The notes under the pieces are model-generated. The model had not been told where the DNA came from. It saw only the letters and a list, made by a program, of their open reading frames with translations, and searched no databases. 64,000 bases of DNA from Saccharothrix sp. ALI-22-I (GTDB lineage: Bacteria; Actinomycetota; Actinomycetes; Mycobacteriales; Pseudonocardiaceae). Position numbers and translations under genes: made by a program. This document shows positions 7,184-13,889 of the stretch, piece after piece; within the stretch, counting starts at the first letter, position 1, and every line of letters begins with the position of its first letter. The stretch covers positions 310,001 to 374,000 of the forward strand of contig NZ_MTQP01000067.1 in the NCBI RefSeq assembly GCF_001984175.1, written 5' to 3'.

Positions 7184-7240
7184 AGCAGACTCATCGGCGG
7201 CGGGATGCCAGCCCGCCGGACCCCGCGAGGGGGTTTCGTC
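7184..7240 (-). ncRNA. Degenerate type II hammerhead ribozyme, copy 6
   Basis: GAC, GAAA, stem III CCCC/GGGG, UC, stem I CGGCGGG/CCCGCCG, loop CUGGCAU, CCGAUGA, GUC. Stem II is changed on both strands (GGC/GCC to GAC/GUC), but the core U4 is C, which should damage cleavage. Predicted site between 7219 and 7218. Confidence 0.65.
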
Positions 7241-7247
7241 GTACGCC

Positions 7248-7544
7248 TCAGTCGGCGGCGTTGATGCGCGTGGTCACCCGCTCCTGGAAGCTCGCCCATG
7301 CGCGGTGCAGGTTGTCTCGCGTCGAGACGCTGTCGAAGTAGCGGCCCCAGGACCACTCCCGTGGGGCGTGTTCGAACACCGACACCACGCCGGTCGCGTA
7401 CTCCAGCCCCAAATCCCCGGACCTGGCCAGCAGGAGCACGCGCTCGCCGGAGCCGCCCAGGAAGTCGAAGTGCGCGACCACTCGGTAGGACCCGACCCGC
7501 TCGGGTACGGGCGCCGCCTTGGCAACCTCGGTCGTGGCGCTCAC
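7248..7544 (-). CDS. Phage protein of unknown function (98 aa)
   Basis: GTG at 7544 overlaps the upstream TGA (GTGA), so no ribozyme separates these two genes. It has a beta-rich core (GSYRVVAHFDFLGGSGERVLL) and C-terminal helices (DNLHRAWASFQERVTTRI). No family is recognised. It is followed by the degenerate ribozyme copy 6. Confidence 0.58.
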   Translation of the reverse strand: MSATTEVAKAAPVPERVGSYRVVAHFDFLGGSGERVLLLARSGDLGLEYATGVVSVFEHAPREWSWGRYFDSVSTRDNLHRAWASFQERVTTRINAAD

Positions 7545-7795
7545 GGGCTCACCCGGCCAGGCAGCACGCGCTTACGCACGCCGGTCGGCTCGCCGTTCTC
7601 GTCGAAGTGCACGAGGATCACCACGTGGGGGTTGTCGGAGTCCACGAAGCCGCAGTCCCGGTTGCCCATCAGGTGGCACTTCCAGCCGGGGTCGTCCTCC
7701 TGGAGCGTGCGCTCCGGGATCGCCACCAGGCTCGCCACAGCTAGGCTCGCCGCGAAGGCGAGCGCCGGGATTCTCCACAGCAGCCACTTGCGCAC
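7541..7795 (-). CDS. Small membrane-anchored or secreted phage protein (84 aa)
   Basis: GTG at 7795 follows GGAAGGAGAG. Residues 5-24 are one hydrophobic segment (LLWRIPALAFAASLAVASLV) after a basic start, so it is a signal anchor or signal peptide. The exported part carries two Cys (KCHLMGNRDCGF) that could form a disulfide. Together with the 10812-11000 gene it is one of two predicted membrane proteins in this operon. Confidence 0.6.
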   Translation of the reverse strand: MRKWLLWRIPALAFAASLAVASLVAIPERTLQEDDPGWKCHLMGNRDCGFVDSDNPHVVILVHFDENGEPTGVRKRVLPGRVSP

Positions 7796-7814
7796 GGCCG
7801 CTCTCCTTCCGTTG

Positions 7815-7874
7815 GGCAGGCTCGTCAGCCGAGGGATGCCAGCCCTCGGGACCACCGCACGGGGTGGTTTCGCC
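7815..7874 (-). ncRNA. Type II hammerhead ribozyme, copy 7
   Basis: GGC, GAAA, stem III CCACC/GGUGG, UC, stem I CCGAGGG/CCCUCGG, loop CUGGCAU, CUGACGA, GCC. Predicted cut between 7850 and 7849. The upstream stop is one base away. Confidence 0.86.
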
Positions 7875-7875
7875 G

Positions 7876-8115
7876 TCAGTGCTCGTCCATGAAGTCGGTG
7901 AACAGGCGCCGCGCCTCCCGGAGCAGGGCGAGGTACCCGTCTCTGGTCAACTTCGGGTCGTCCTCCGCGCCGCAGTAGTTCGCCCAGGGCTCGGCCCTGC
8001 CAGCGGCCACCTCTCGCTCCAGCAGCTCGACCGCGTCGCAAACCACGTGTCCGAGGTCGATGGCGAGCGTCGGCGTCGTGGTCGCGGGGAGGTTCCCCCG
8101 CTTCTCGATCTCCAT
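7876..8115 (-). CDS. Phage protein of unknown function (79 aa)
   Basis: ATG at 8115 is chosen because it is the first start after ribozyme copy 8 and has AAGGGA upstream; longer frames would read through the ribozyme. It is helical and acidic (LGHVVCDAVELLEREVAAGR, then LLREARRLFTDFMDEH). No family is recognised. Confidence 0.6.
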   Translation of the reverse strand: MEIEKRGNLPATTTPTLAIDLGHVVCDAVELLEREVAAGRAEPWANYCGAEDDPKLTRDGYLALLREARRLFTDFMDEH

Positions 8116-8134
8116 CTGTCTGTCCCTTGCTCTC

Positions 8135-8204
8135 GGCAGGCTCATCAGCCGAGGGATGCCAGCCCTCGGGACCGCCCCCGCGGACAGCGGGGCACGGTTT
8201 CGCC
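8135..8204 (-). ncRNA. Type II hammerhead ribozyme, copy 8 (long stem III)
   Basis: GGC, GAAA, two-part stem III (CCG/CGG then CCCCGC/GCGGGG), UC, stem I CCGAGGG/CCCUCGG, loop CUGGCAU, CUGAUGA, GCC. Predicted cut between 8170 and 8169. This is the longest copy. Confidence 0.84.
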
Positions 8205-8207
8205 GGT

Positions 8208-8246
8208 TCATCTGAAGAACCACTGGTCCTGGCGGATGGGGGGCAT
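8208..8246 (-). CDS. 12-aa RQxQW peptide ORF
   Basis: ATG at 8246 overlaps the upstream gene's stop (TGATG), giving MPPIRQDQWFFR and a UGA just before ribozyme copy 8. The same PxRQxQW pattern appears in the tiny ORF at 7158, so this may be a real coupled peptide. Too short to be sure. Confidence 0.35.
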   Translation of the reverse strand: MPPIRQDQWFFR

Positions 8247-8839
8247 CAGTGCCTGATCTCCCCGAAGCACGCGATCTGTGTGACCACGTCGCCCGACACG
8301 GGGTCGAGAGCGGCCGTCTCGATGCCGTGCTCGCCTCTGGTCTCCCACGCCCAGTGGAAGCGCTCCCCGGTGCGCCGGTAGGTGAGCGTCTGGCCGTGCT
8401 CGGCCAGCGCCAGGAAGGCGAATCGGATGTCGTCGCGGCTCAGGTGGAACACGACTCCTGTGTCCCTCTCCACGATCGTGAAGCTGGCCCACTCCGGGGT
8501 TTGGTCGTCCGGCCCGAGCAGCTCCGCGCCGTTCGGCGTGGCCCAGTAGCCGATCCCCGTGTCGGCTTGCTCCATGAGCTCGTCCACGTTCTCGTCGGTG
8601 ATGACGCTCCGGTCCTGGGCGGCGACCCACCCACTGATCGTCTGGACCTTCAGGTCGTAGACCTGGGCGCCGGACTCCCGCGCGAAGCCACCGTCGCCCC
8701 GCACGAACACCTTGGCGAAGCCGTTGTGCTCGGTTCCCCTGGTAACGCTGACGAAGGTCGCTACCTCGCCACGGAAGTTGACGATCTCGTCCCCCTCGTT
8801 GACCTGCTTGCCGTTCTTGTCCGTCACGCGGTACGGCAT
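8246..8839 (-). CDS. Phage protein of unknown function (197 aa)
   Basis: ATG at 8839 after GAGGGGAGAACGAG. It opens with a small beta module (YRVTDKNGKQVNEGDEIVNF then GEVATFVSVTRG) that resembles the SH3-like start of many phage hypothetical proteins. The C-terminal half is mixed. No catalytic motif is seen. The stop is coupled to the 12-aa ORF, and the gene lies between ribozyme copies 9 and 8. Confidence 0.6.
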   Translation of the reverse strand: MPYRVTDKNGKQVNEGDEIVNFRGEVATFVSVTRGTEHNGFAKVFVRGDGGFARESGAQVYDLKVQTISGWVAAQDRSVITDENVDELMEQADTGIGYWATPNGAELLGPDDQTPEWASFTIVERDTGVVFHLSRDDIRFAFLALAEHGQTLTYRRTGERFHWAWETRGEHGIETAALDPVSGDVVTQIACFGEIRH

Positions 8840-8857
8840 CTCGTTCTCCCCTCGTTC

Positions 8858-8916
8858 GGCAGGCTCGTCAGCCGGGGGATGCCAGCCCCCAGAACCACCG
8901 CGCAGGTGGTTTCGCC
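8858..8916 (-). ncRNA. Type II hammerhead ribozyme, copy 9
   Basis: GGC, GAAA, stem III CCACC/GGUGG, UU, stem I CUGGGGG/CCCCCGG (one G-U pair), loop CUGGCAU, CUGACGA, GCC. Predicted cut between 8893 and 8892. Confidence 0.84.
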
Positions 8917-8918
8917 GG

Positions 8919-9107
8919 TCAGCACCAGTAGTTCTCGCCGTCGTCGGCCGCGTCCGAGTGCAGGGCGCAGTAGCCGTCCCAGCCCTGACCGTCGTTCGCG
9001 TCCCCGTCGCAGTCGTCGGCCCGGCACGGCTCGTAGCCCTCGGTGTAATCGGGGCCCTCGTCCTCGTGGTCGTCGAGCTCGTCCGTCTCCACGGCCGGGG
9101 CGGTCAT
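8919..9107 (-). CDS. Small very acidic phage protein (62 aa)
   Basis: ATG at 9107 overlaps the upstream TGA (ATGA). It is rich in Asp and Glu (TDELDDHEDEGPDYTEGYEP) and has four Cys (CRADDC, CALHSD, final Cys), suggesting a small metal-binding or DNA-mimic-like protein. The latter is speculation based on charge alone. Confidence 0.55.
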   Translation of the reverse strand: MTAPAVETDELDDHEDEGPDYTEGYEPCRADDCDGDANDGQGWDGYCALHSDAADDGENYWC

Positions 9108-9415
9108 GCCTGCACGCCCTCGTGCTGCGAGGGCTCGCCGCCGTCGAACGCCTCGTTTCTGGCGTCCTCCCTGGTGCGGCTGTGGTCGTACTCGTCTTCG
9201 TCGTCCTCCTGGCCGCGCATCTCGGCGACCGCGTAGGACTCGGCACACTCCGCGTCCTCGGCCTGCACGCTGGTAGCCCAGCGCGAGAATCCGTCTGACC
9301 CCCATTCGGAGTCCGCCATCATGTGTTCGCCTTCGACCACTCCCGCGACCAGCGGCTTGTCGTCGATCCACAGGCCGATCACGGTGAAGGTGGGCAGCTC
9401 GACCGTCGTGGTCAT
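9104..9415 (-). CDS. Acidic phage protein of unknown function (103 aa)
   Basis: ATG at 9415 follows AGAGGGGAACGAACG and is the first start after ribozyme copy 10. The N-terminal beta region (LPTFTVIGLWIDDKPLVAGV) and WATSVQAEDAECAESYAVAE resemble other small actinophage proteins in this operon (compare 6001-6201). It has an acidic tail. Function unknown. Confidence 0.6.
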   Translation of the reverse strand: MTTTVELPTFTVIGLWIDDKPLVAGVVEGEHMMADSEWGSDGFSRWATSVQAEDAECAESYAVAEMRGQEDDEDEYDHSRTREDARNEAFDGGEPSQHEGVQA

Positions 9416-9434
9416 CGTTCGTTCCCCTCTCGTT

Positions 9435-9494
9435 GGCAGGCTCATCAGCGCAGGGATGCCAGCCCTACGGACCCGGTGCCAGCCGGGTTTCGCC
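9435..9494 (-). ncRNA. Type II hammerhead ribozyme, copy 10
   Basis: GGC, GAAA, stem III CCCGG/CCGGG, UC, stem I CGUAGGG/CCCUGCG (one U-G pair), loop CUGGCAU, CUGAUGA, GCC. Predicted cut between 9470 and 9469. It directly abuts the upstream TAA at 9495. Confidence 0.88.
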
Positions 9495-10403
9495 TTATCT
9501 GGGCTCGGGCTTCCGCTCGTGGGTGTCGAGCGCCCGGAGCAGGGAGATCAGTGCCGCGTTCCAGCCCAGGCCCCACAGGGAGGTCGGCTCTCGCAGCAGC
9601 GTCTTGCGCAACGTCGCGGTCAGGCTCGCGGCATCGACCGCGCGCAGCTCCTCGACCACGGTCATGACGACCTCGCCGACCAACGTGGAGACGTCCCAGT
9701 CGGGGTCCTTGGCGCGCGTCGCCGCGACGACGTTCTTCAGGTGCGCGGGACCGGCGACGACCGCCGTCCACACCTCGTCGGGAACCTGCGCCACGCGCGG
9801 GCTCGGGGCGTCGTCCTCGGACTCCTCGGACTCCTGGCCGTCCTCGCCCTTCAGGGCGTCAAGGGCCCGCTGCCCTTCCTCCTGGGCGTACTTCTCGTCG
9901 TAGAAGCCCCAGCAGGACTCCACTTCCTCCCAGGAGTCGCGCACGTCATCGGTGTCCGCACTGAGCCACACGGCCTGGCGCTCGATCACGTAGCCGACTG
10001 CTTCGCCGCGCGCCCACGTGCGGTACTCGGCGCGCTCGGCCTCCAGCATCTTCAGCCCGTATGCCTCGCGCCCTTCCGGCGCGTAGGCCAGGTTCAGGGC
10101 GTCGGGCATCGCGTACCAGATGGCGCGGGAGCCGTCCGGGGACGGGTATTCGAGCAGCACGGCCGCGCCGTGGATCACCCGTGCGTAGCGCTCGAAGATC
10201 CGCATCGCCGTGCTCGTGTCGTGGCGGTTGTCCAGCTCTCGCCACTGGTCGGCCAGCGGGCCGAAGTCGTCGTCGATCGGGATGTACTCGCGCAGATCGA
10301 CCGTGATCACGTTCGCGGTCTGCTCGAACATCTTGCGCGGGTTCTCGGCGTCCTCGTCCGGTTCGATCCGCATCCGGTAGGTCGGAACCAGGGTGCTCGT
10401 CAT
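9495..10403 (-). CDS. Large phage protein of unknown function (302 aa)
   Basis: ATG at 10403 after AGGGGGACCC. The first ~170 residues resemble a protein common in actinophages that begins with IEPDEDAENPRK and contains an ESCWGFYDEKYAQ-like stretch. An acidic linker near residue 190 (GQESEESEDDA) joins a helical C-terminal domain. No enzymatic motif is visible. It lies between ribozyme copies 11 and 10. Confidence 0.65.
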   Translation of the reverse strand: MTSTLVPTYRMRIEPDEDAENPRKMFEQTANVITVDLREYIPIDDDFGPLADQWRELDNRHDTSTAMRIFERYARVIHGAAVLLEYPSPDGSRAIWYAMPDALNLAYAPEGREAYGLKMLEAERAEYRTWARGEAVGYVIERQAVWLSADTDDVRDSWEEVESCWGFYDEKYAQEEGQRALDALKGEDGQESEESEDDAPSPRVAQVPDEVWTAVVAGPAHLKNVVAATRAKDPDWDVSTLVGEVVMTVVEELRAVDAASLTATLRKTLLREPTSLWGLGWNAALISLLRALDTHERKPEPR

Positions 10404-10420
10404 GGGTCCCCCTTGCTCAT

Positions 10421-10476
10421 GGCAGGCTCGTCAGCGGTGGGATGCCAGCCCACCGGACCCCTCTCGGGGTTTCGCC
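10421..10476 (-). ncRNA. Type II hammerhead ribozyme, copy 11
   Basis: GGC, GAAA, stem III CCCC-GAGA-GGGG (GNRA loop), UC, stem I CGGUGGG/CCCACCG, loop CUGGCAU, CUGACGA, GCC. Predicted cut between 10456 and 10455. This is one of the shortest copies. Confidence 0.87.
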
Positions 10477-10478
10477 AG

Positions 10479-10727
10479 CTACGCCACGTAGGCGTGCGCG
10501 ACCTTCAGGAAGTCGCCGTAGGTTCTCGGCGTGGCCTCCAGAAAGCGGCTCGGGTCCACGACGGCCATCGACGACCACCGGTCACGGCCCGGTGCCTTCA
10601 TGCCGAACATCAGGCCCGTCGTGCCGCGCACGTTCACGAGCTGGAACCGACACCCGTTCTCACCCGCGCTCCACTCCACGCCGAAGGCGGCCGGGTTGCT
10701 GACGTTGGCGAACTTCACTTCGCTCAT
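10479..10727 (-). CDS. Phage protein of unknown function (82 aa)
   Basis: ATG at 10727 follows AAGGGACAGCC and is the first start after ribozyme copy 12. The layout (VKFANVSNPAAFGVEWSAGE then GCRFQLVNVRG) is beta-rich with a C-terminal helix. No family is recognised. Confidence 0.6.
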   Translation of the reverse strand: MSEVKFANVSNPAAFGVEWSAGENGCRFQLVNVRGTTGLMFGMKAPGRDRWSSMAVVDPSRFLEATPRTYGDFLKVAHAYVA

Positions 10728-10744
10728 GGCTGTCCCTTGCTCTT

Positions 10745-10806
10745 GGCAGGCATCATCAGCCGAGGGATGCCAGCCCTCGGGACCGTCCACACCGGACGGT
10801 TTCGCC
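10745..10806 (-). ncRNA. Type II hammerhead ribozyme, copy 12
   Basis: GGC, GAAA, stem III CCGUCC/GGACGG, UC, stem I CCGAGGG/CCCUCGG, loop CUGGCAU, CUGAUGA, one extra U, GCC. Predicted cut between 10781 and 10780. Confidence 0.82.
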
Positions 10807-10811
10807 GGACA

Positions 10812-11000
10812 TCAGGGGTTCTCGACGCACACCCGGTACGTGGTGCCGTCCGGCGTGGCGGACCGGTACTCGCCAGCGCACATGACGCCGCTGACCGTGT
10901 CGGGCGAGACGGCTGCGACAAGGAAGACCATTCCGACCGCCGCAGCGACGGAGATCATCCAGACGATCACGAACACCGACAGGGCACGCCGAACTGTCAC
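10812..11000 (-). CDS. Small membrane protein (62 aa)
   Basis: GTG at 11000 follows GAGGAGTTCCC. Residues 8-31 form one strong hydrophobic helix (VFVIVWMISVAAAVGMVFLV) after RR, and two Cys lie outside (VMCAGEY, RVCVENP), so the tail is probably external and may be disulfide-bonded. Function unknown. It lies between ribozyme copies 13 and 12. Confidence 0.6.
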   Translation of the reverse strand: MTVRRALSVFVIVWMISVAAAVGMVFLVAAVSPDTVSGVMCAGEYRSATPDGTTYRVCVENP

Positions 11001-11018
11001 GGGAACTCCTCGGTGAAT

Positions 11019-11078
11019 GGCGGGCTCATCAGCACGGGAATGCCAATCCCGTGGACGGGAGACCTCTCCCGTTTCGCC
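11019..11078 (-). ncRNA. Type II hammerhead ribozyme, copy 13
   Basis: GGC, GAAA, stem III CGGGAG/CUCCCG, UC, stem I CACGGGA/UCCCGUG, loop UUGGCAU, CUGAUGA, GCC. The 3' flank is CGCCA instead of UGCC. Predicted cut between 11054 and 11053. Confidence 0.86.
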
Positions 11079-11085
11079 GTGGCGG

Positions 11086-11643
11086 TTACTTGGCGACGTA
11101 CTTGCACCGGACCCGCACGCCGTGGTGCAGTCCCTTGCACTTGATCTCCCCCAGGGTTCGGCCTGGAACCAGCAGCTTCTTTCGGGAGATCGCCTCCAGG
11201 TCGTCGATTTCCCCCTTCCCCAGCGCCTCGTAGTGCTGGCGGTTCTCCGCGCTCACCACCGGGACACCGGGGAATGCCTGGGCCCACATGCGGAAGTAGA
11301 GGCCCATCGCGGGCATTTGCAGGGGGGCGATCGTGCTCATGTAGGAGCACAGGCAGCACACCTCTGCTGCCGTGCCGGGCCGCGTGTCGGCACCACTGAC
11401 CACGCGCTTGAGCAGCTCCCGGCAATGTCCCCTGTAGACCAGCTCCACAGCCATGCGTGGGTTGTCCGTCTTCAGCAAGGGGAAGCTGTGGTAGAGCTCG
11501 TTCGCCTTGGACGGACTTCGACGAATCGCGCGCCGGATCTCGTCTTCCGCCCACTCCAGTTGGTTGAAGGCGGTGTCCAGCACCTTGACCGTGTCGTAGC
11601 CCAAGAGCTGGACGATGGCTGGGGTGTCGATCATTTTGGGCAT
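11086..11643 (-). CDS. Phage protein of unknown function (185 aa)
   Basis: ATG at 11643 is preferred (GGGUGG 7 nt upstream); ATG at 11661 is possible. It is mostly alpha-helical (VLDTAFNQLEWAEDEIRRAI), with a CCLCSY in the middle and a basic end (GVRVRCKYVAK). It may be structural or nucleic-acid-associated. No family is recognised. It lies between ribozyme copies 14 and 13. Confidence 0.58.
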   Translation of the reverse strand: MPKMIDTPAIVQLLGYDTVKVLDTAFNQLEWAEDEIRRAIRRSPSKANELYHSFPLLKTDNPRMAVELVYRGHCRELLKRVVSGADTRPGTAAEVCCLCSYMSTIAPLQMPAMGLYFRMWAQAFPGVPVVSAENRQHYEALGKGEIDDLEAISRKKLLVPGRTLGEIKCKGLHHGVRVRCKYVAK

Positions 11644-11671
11644 GTGAAAGCCACCCGTCATTTCTCGAATT

Positions 11672-11731
11672 GGCAGGCTCATCAGCACGGGAATGCCAAT
11701 CCCGTGGACGGGAGTCGCCTCCCGTTTCGCC
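11672..11731 (-). ncRNA. Type II hammerhead ribozyme, copy 14
   Basis: GGC, GAAA, stem III CGGGAG-GCGA-CUCCCG (GNRA loop), UC, stem I CACGGGA/UCCCGUG, loop UUGGCAU, CUGAUGA, GCC. Predicted cut between 11707 and 11706. Confidence 0.88.
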
Positions 11732-11759
11732 AACCGGCTGTGTGGGGGCGACTCGACGG

Positions 11760-12335
11760 TCAGAGCTGACCGATCGCCTTTGCCAGGAGGACCGCCAACT
11801 CGGGCGTGGTCTCGATCTTGAACTTGACCGAGCCGTACCGGGGGTCTACCGAAACCCGCGTGTGACCGTTCCAGCCACCGAGGGTCACCTCGTGGTCCCG
11901 CTCGCTCACCTTGGCGTCCTGGCCCATCGCGGCGCGGATCTCCTCCGCCAGCGCCGCAATGCGGGCCTCGTTCTCCTCGTGCGCCCGCTTGCGCTTCTGC
12001 GCCTCCGCGAACACCGGAGCCGCGACGGGCAGGAGTCGGCGCGTGATGTCGCCCGCGACCTGCTTGGGCGTCTTCTTGATCGAGACGTTGATGTCGCCCG
12101 TGCTCGCGTCGTAGGGCTTGAAGTGGTGCAGCTCCCCCAGCGCGCCGGAGATCGACATGTGGGTCTTGCTGGTGTAGTGGTTCTGCGCCATGTGCAGGCG
12201 CACGCCGTCCGGGCCGTCCAGGTAGGCGTCCTGCGCGTGGGACCAGTGCCCCTCGGACGCGCTCCACCCGTCGCCCAGCTCCACGGCTACGTCCTTCGCG
12301 ATTGCGAACACGTCAACCCGCGTTTCGGTCATCAT
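11760..12335 (-). CDS. Phage protein of unknown function (191 aa)
   Basis: ATG at 12335 is chosen from three nearby starts because AGGAG lies 8 nt upstream. The protein has an N-terminal alpha/beta part, a basic coiled-coil-like helix (EAQKRKRAHEENEARIAALA) and a C-terminal beta part (GWNGHTRVSVDPRYGSVKF). No motif gives a function. It lies between ribozyme copies 15 and 14. Confidence 0.6.
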   Translation of the reverse strand: MMTETRVDVFAIAKDVAVELGDGWSASEGHWSHAQDAYLDGPDGVRLHMAQNHYTSKTHMSISGALGELHHFKPYDASTGDINVSIKKTPKQVAGDITRRLLPVAAPVFAEAQKRKRAHEENEARIAALAEEIRAAMGQDAKVSERDHEVTLGGWNGHTRVSVDPRYGSVKFKIETTPELAVLLAKAIGQL

Positions 12336-12352
12336 CAAGATCACTCCTAGAT

Positions 12353-12409
12353 GGCAGGCATCATCAGCACGGACACGCCAGGTCCGTGGACCCCCGCAGG
12401 GGTTTCGCC
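12353..12409 (-). ncRNA. Type II hammerhead ribozyme, copy 15
   Basis: GGC, GAAA, stem III CCCC/GGGG, UC, stem I CACGGAC/GUCCGUG, loop CUGGCGU, CUGAUGA, one extra U, GCC. Predicted cut between 12389 and 12388. Confidence 0.82.
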
Positions 12410-12411
12410 AG

Positions 12412-12627
12412 TTACGCGGCTTCCAGCTCGGTTCTGACCATGAAGTTCTGCGCCGACTCCATGTCCGGGAACTCGAAGACGTCCGGGGGCAACCCGTCTT
12501 CCAGTGCCGTGATCACCACGTACGTGTCGTGGCTGGTGTCGCGCTCGTGGATCGAGACGATGCGCCCGTCCGGCAGCTCGACCCAGTCACAGCGCCCCAG
12601 CTCCGTGCCCTCGTCCACGCCGCTCAC
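12412..12627 (-). CDS. Small phage protein (71 aa)
   Basis: GTG at 12627 overlaps the stop of the upstream gene (GTGA), so this pair shares one processed mRNA. It is a beta-rich acidic protein (CDWVELPDGRIVSIHERDTS). No family is recognised. Confidence 0.55.
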   Translation of the reverse strand: MSGVDEGTELGRCDWVELPDGRIVSIHERDTSHDTYVVITALEDGLPPDVFEFPDMESAQNFMVRTELEAA

Positions 12628-13025
12628 CCCTCGTGCCGGTCGTGGACGCGGACCGCGAACCCACCGGGGAGCAGCGCGTCGAACCGAGAGTCCGACGAGT
12701 CCGCGAAGTTCCCCCCGTGCATCCACCAGCGCCCATCCGGCTGCCAGGTCTCCTGGTCGGCTGGGATGATGTAGCGGTCGTTCGGGCCGTGTCGCCCGAT
12801 CACCAGGTAGACGGCCGGACGGTCCTCGGACGGCGCGGAAACCTGGCTCCCCTTGTCCAGTGGACTCACCGTGGGCTTCACGCCAGGGGCGTAGATGTTC
12901 AGGTAGCTCACGGTGCCGATCAGCACGCACTCGTCGTGCCGTGCGGAGATTCCGCCCAGGGTGTAGTCCCCACCCCGTGCGAGCCGGTAGAAGTCCAGCC
13001 TGAGGCCCTTGGGCTTCTCGCTCAT
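12624..13025 (-). CDS. Phage protein of unknown function (133 aa)
   Basis: ATG at 13025 follows GAAGGGATCTTC-type spacing and is the first start after ribozyme copy 16. It has a beta-rich centre (ECVLIGTVSYLNIYAPG, then VYLVIGRHGPNDRYIIPA) and ends in a coupled GTGA junction. No known fold can be named. Confidence 0.58.
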   Translation of the reverse strand: MSEKPKGLRLDFYRLARGGDYTLGGISARHDECVLIGTVSYLNIYAPGVKPTVSPLDKGSQVSAPSEDRPAVYLVIGRHGPNDRYIIPADQETWQPDGRWWMHGGNFADSSDSRFDALLPGGFAVRVHDRHEG

Positions 13026-13042
13026 GAAGATCCCTTCGTCAT

Positions 13043-13104
13043 GGCAGGCTTCATCAGCACGGGAATGCCAATCCCGTGGACCGTCGCGAATGGACGGTTT
13101 CGCC
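13043..13104 (-). ncRNA. Type II hammerhead ribozyme, copy 16
   Basis: GGC, GAAA, stem III CCGUC/GACGG, UC, stem I CACGGGA/UCCCGUG, loop UUGGCAU, CUGAUGA, one extra A, GCC. Predicted cut between 13079 and 13078. Confidence 0.82.
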
Positions 13105-13110
13105 GAATGA

Positions 13111-13869
13111 TCAGGAGGCAAGCGGGAGCGCGAACTGGTCCGGGTCCACGTACGGAGCCCGCCAGGCGTCGCGGATGGTCTCGATCACGTGCTCCACGGC
13201 CTCGTCGTGGCCGTTGTTCGTGATCTCCGTCGCGCCCTGGAACTCCCAGTCGTTGCCCTCGAACTCGAAGTAGAGGGACTTGATCTCCTCGTCGCTGAAC
13301 CCGAGGTCGTCCGAGTTGTAGTCGGTGAGGTCTTCCAGCGCGGAGGACAGCTCACGGGCGTAGTAGTTGACCCAGGTGTCCTCGATCACCGCTTGGCGGT
13401 GGTCCTCCAGGACGTCGTCGTCAAGGCACACCACGTCGCCCTGGGTCAGTGCCTCGACCACCTCGACCAGGGTCTTCAGCCGCTCGATGCCGACGTCGAT
13501 CGTGTCGTCGGTGATGACCGGGAGCTCTCCGAGCTGGACCCAGGCGGCCTGCCACCCGTGCGACCCACCTCTGGTGTTTAGGCCGTACTGGTCCTCCAGG
13601 ACCGCCACGTTCGCGGCGTCGTACTCGTCGCCGTTGTAGTCCGAGTATTCGGCGACGGTCACGGTCACGGCCGGGTAGTCGTACGTCTCCGCGCCGTCGC
13701 TCATGACGAGCTGGTAGAGCCACTCCGGCTCGATCTTGTCGAGCCCACGGCCGTATCTGTCCTCGGACAGGCCAACCCGGTGGCAGCTCAGCAGGCGCTC
13801 CCACAGCTCCACGACCTGGGCGTACTGGTCCGGGGAGTAGGCGTGGTAAATCCGAATCTCAGCGCTCAT
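13111..13869 (-). CDS. Acidic phage protein of unknown function (252 aa)
   Basis: ATG at 13869 behind AGGGGAATC. It is strongly acidic throughout (EYSDYNGDEYDAAN, then LTDYNSDDLGFSDEEIKSLY), alternating helices and strands. High acidity is typical of early phage proteins that mimic DNA or bind host basic proteins, but that is only an inference. It lies between ribozyme copies 17 and 16. Confidence 0.6.
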   Translation of the reverse strand: MSAEIRIYHAYSPDQYAQVVELWERLLSCHRVGLSEDRYGRGLDKIEPEWLYQLVMSDGAETYDYPAVTVTVAEYSDYNGDEYDAANVAVLEDQYGLNTRGGSHGWQAAWVQLGELPVITDDTIDVGIERLKTLVEVVEALTQGDVVCLDDDVLEDHRQAVIEDTWVNYYARELSSALEDLTDYNSDDLGFSDEEIKSLYFEFEGNDWEFQGATEITNNGHDEAVEHVIETIRDAWRAPYVDPDQFALPLAS

Positions 13870-13889
13870 GATTCCCCTTGGGGCGAAGG

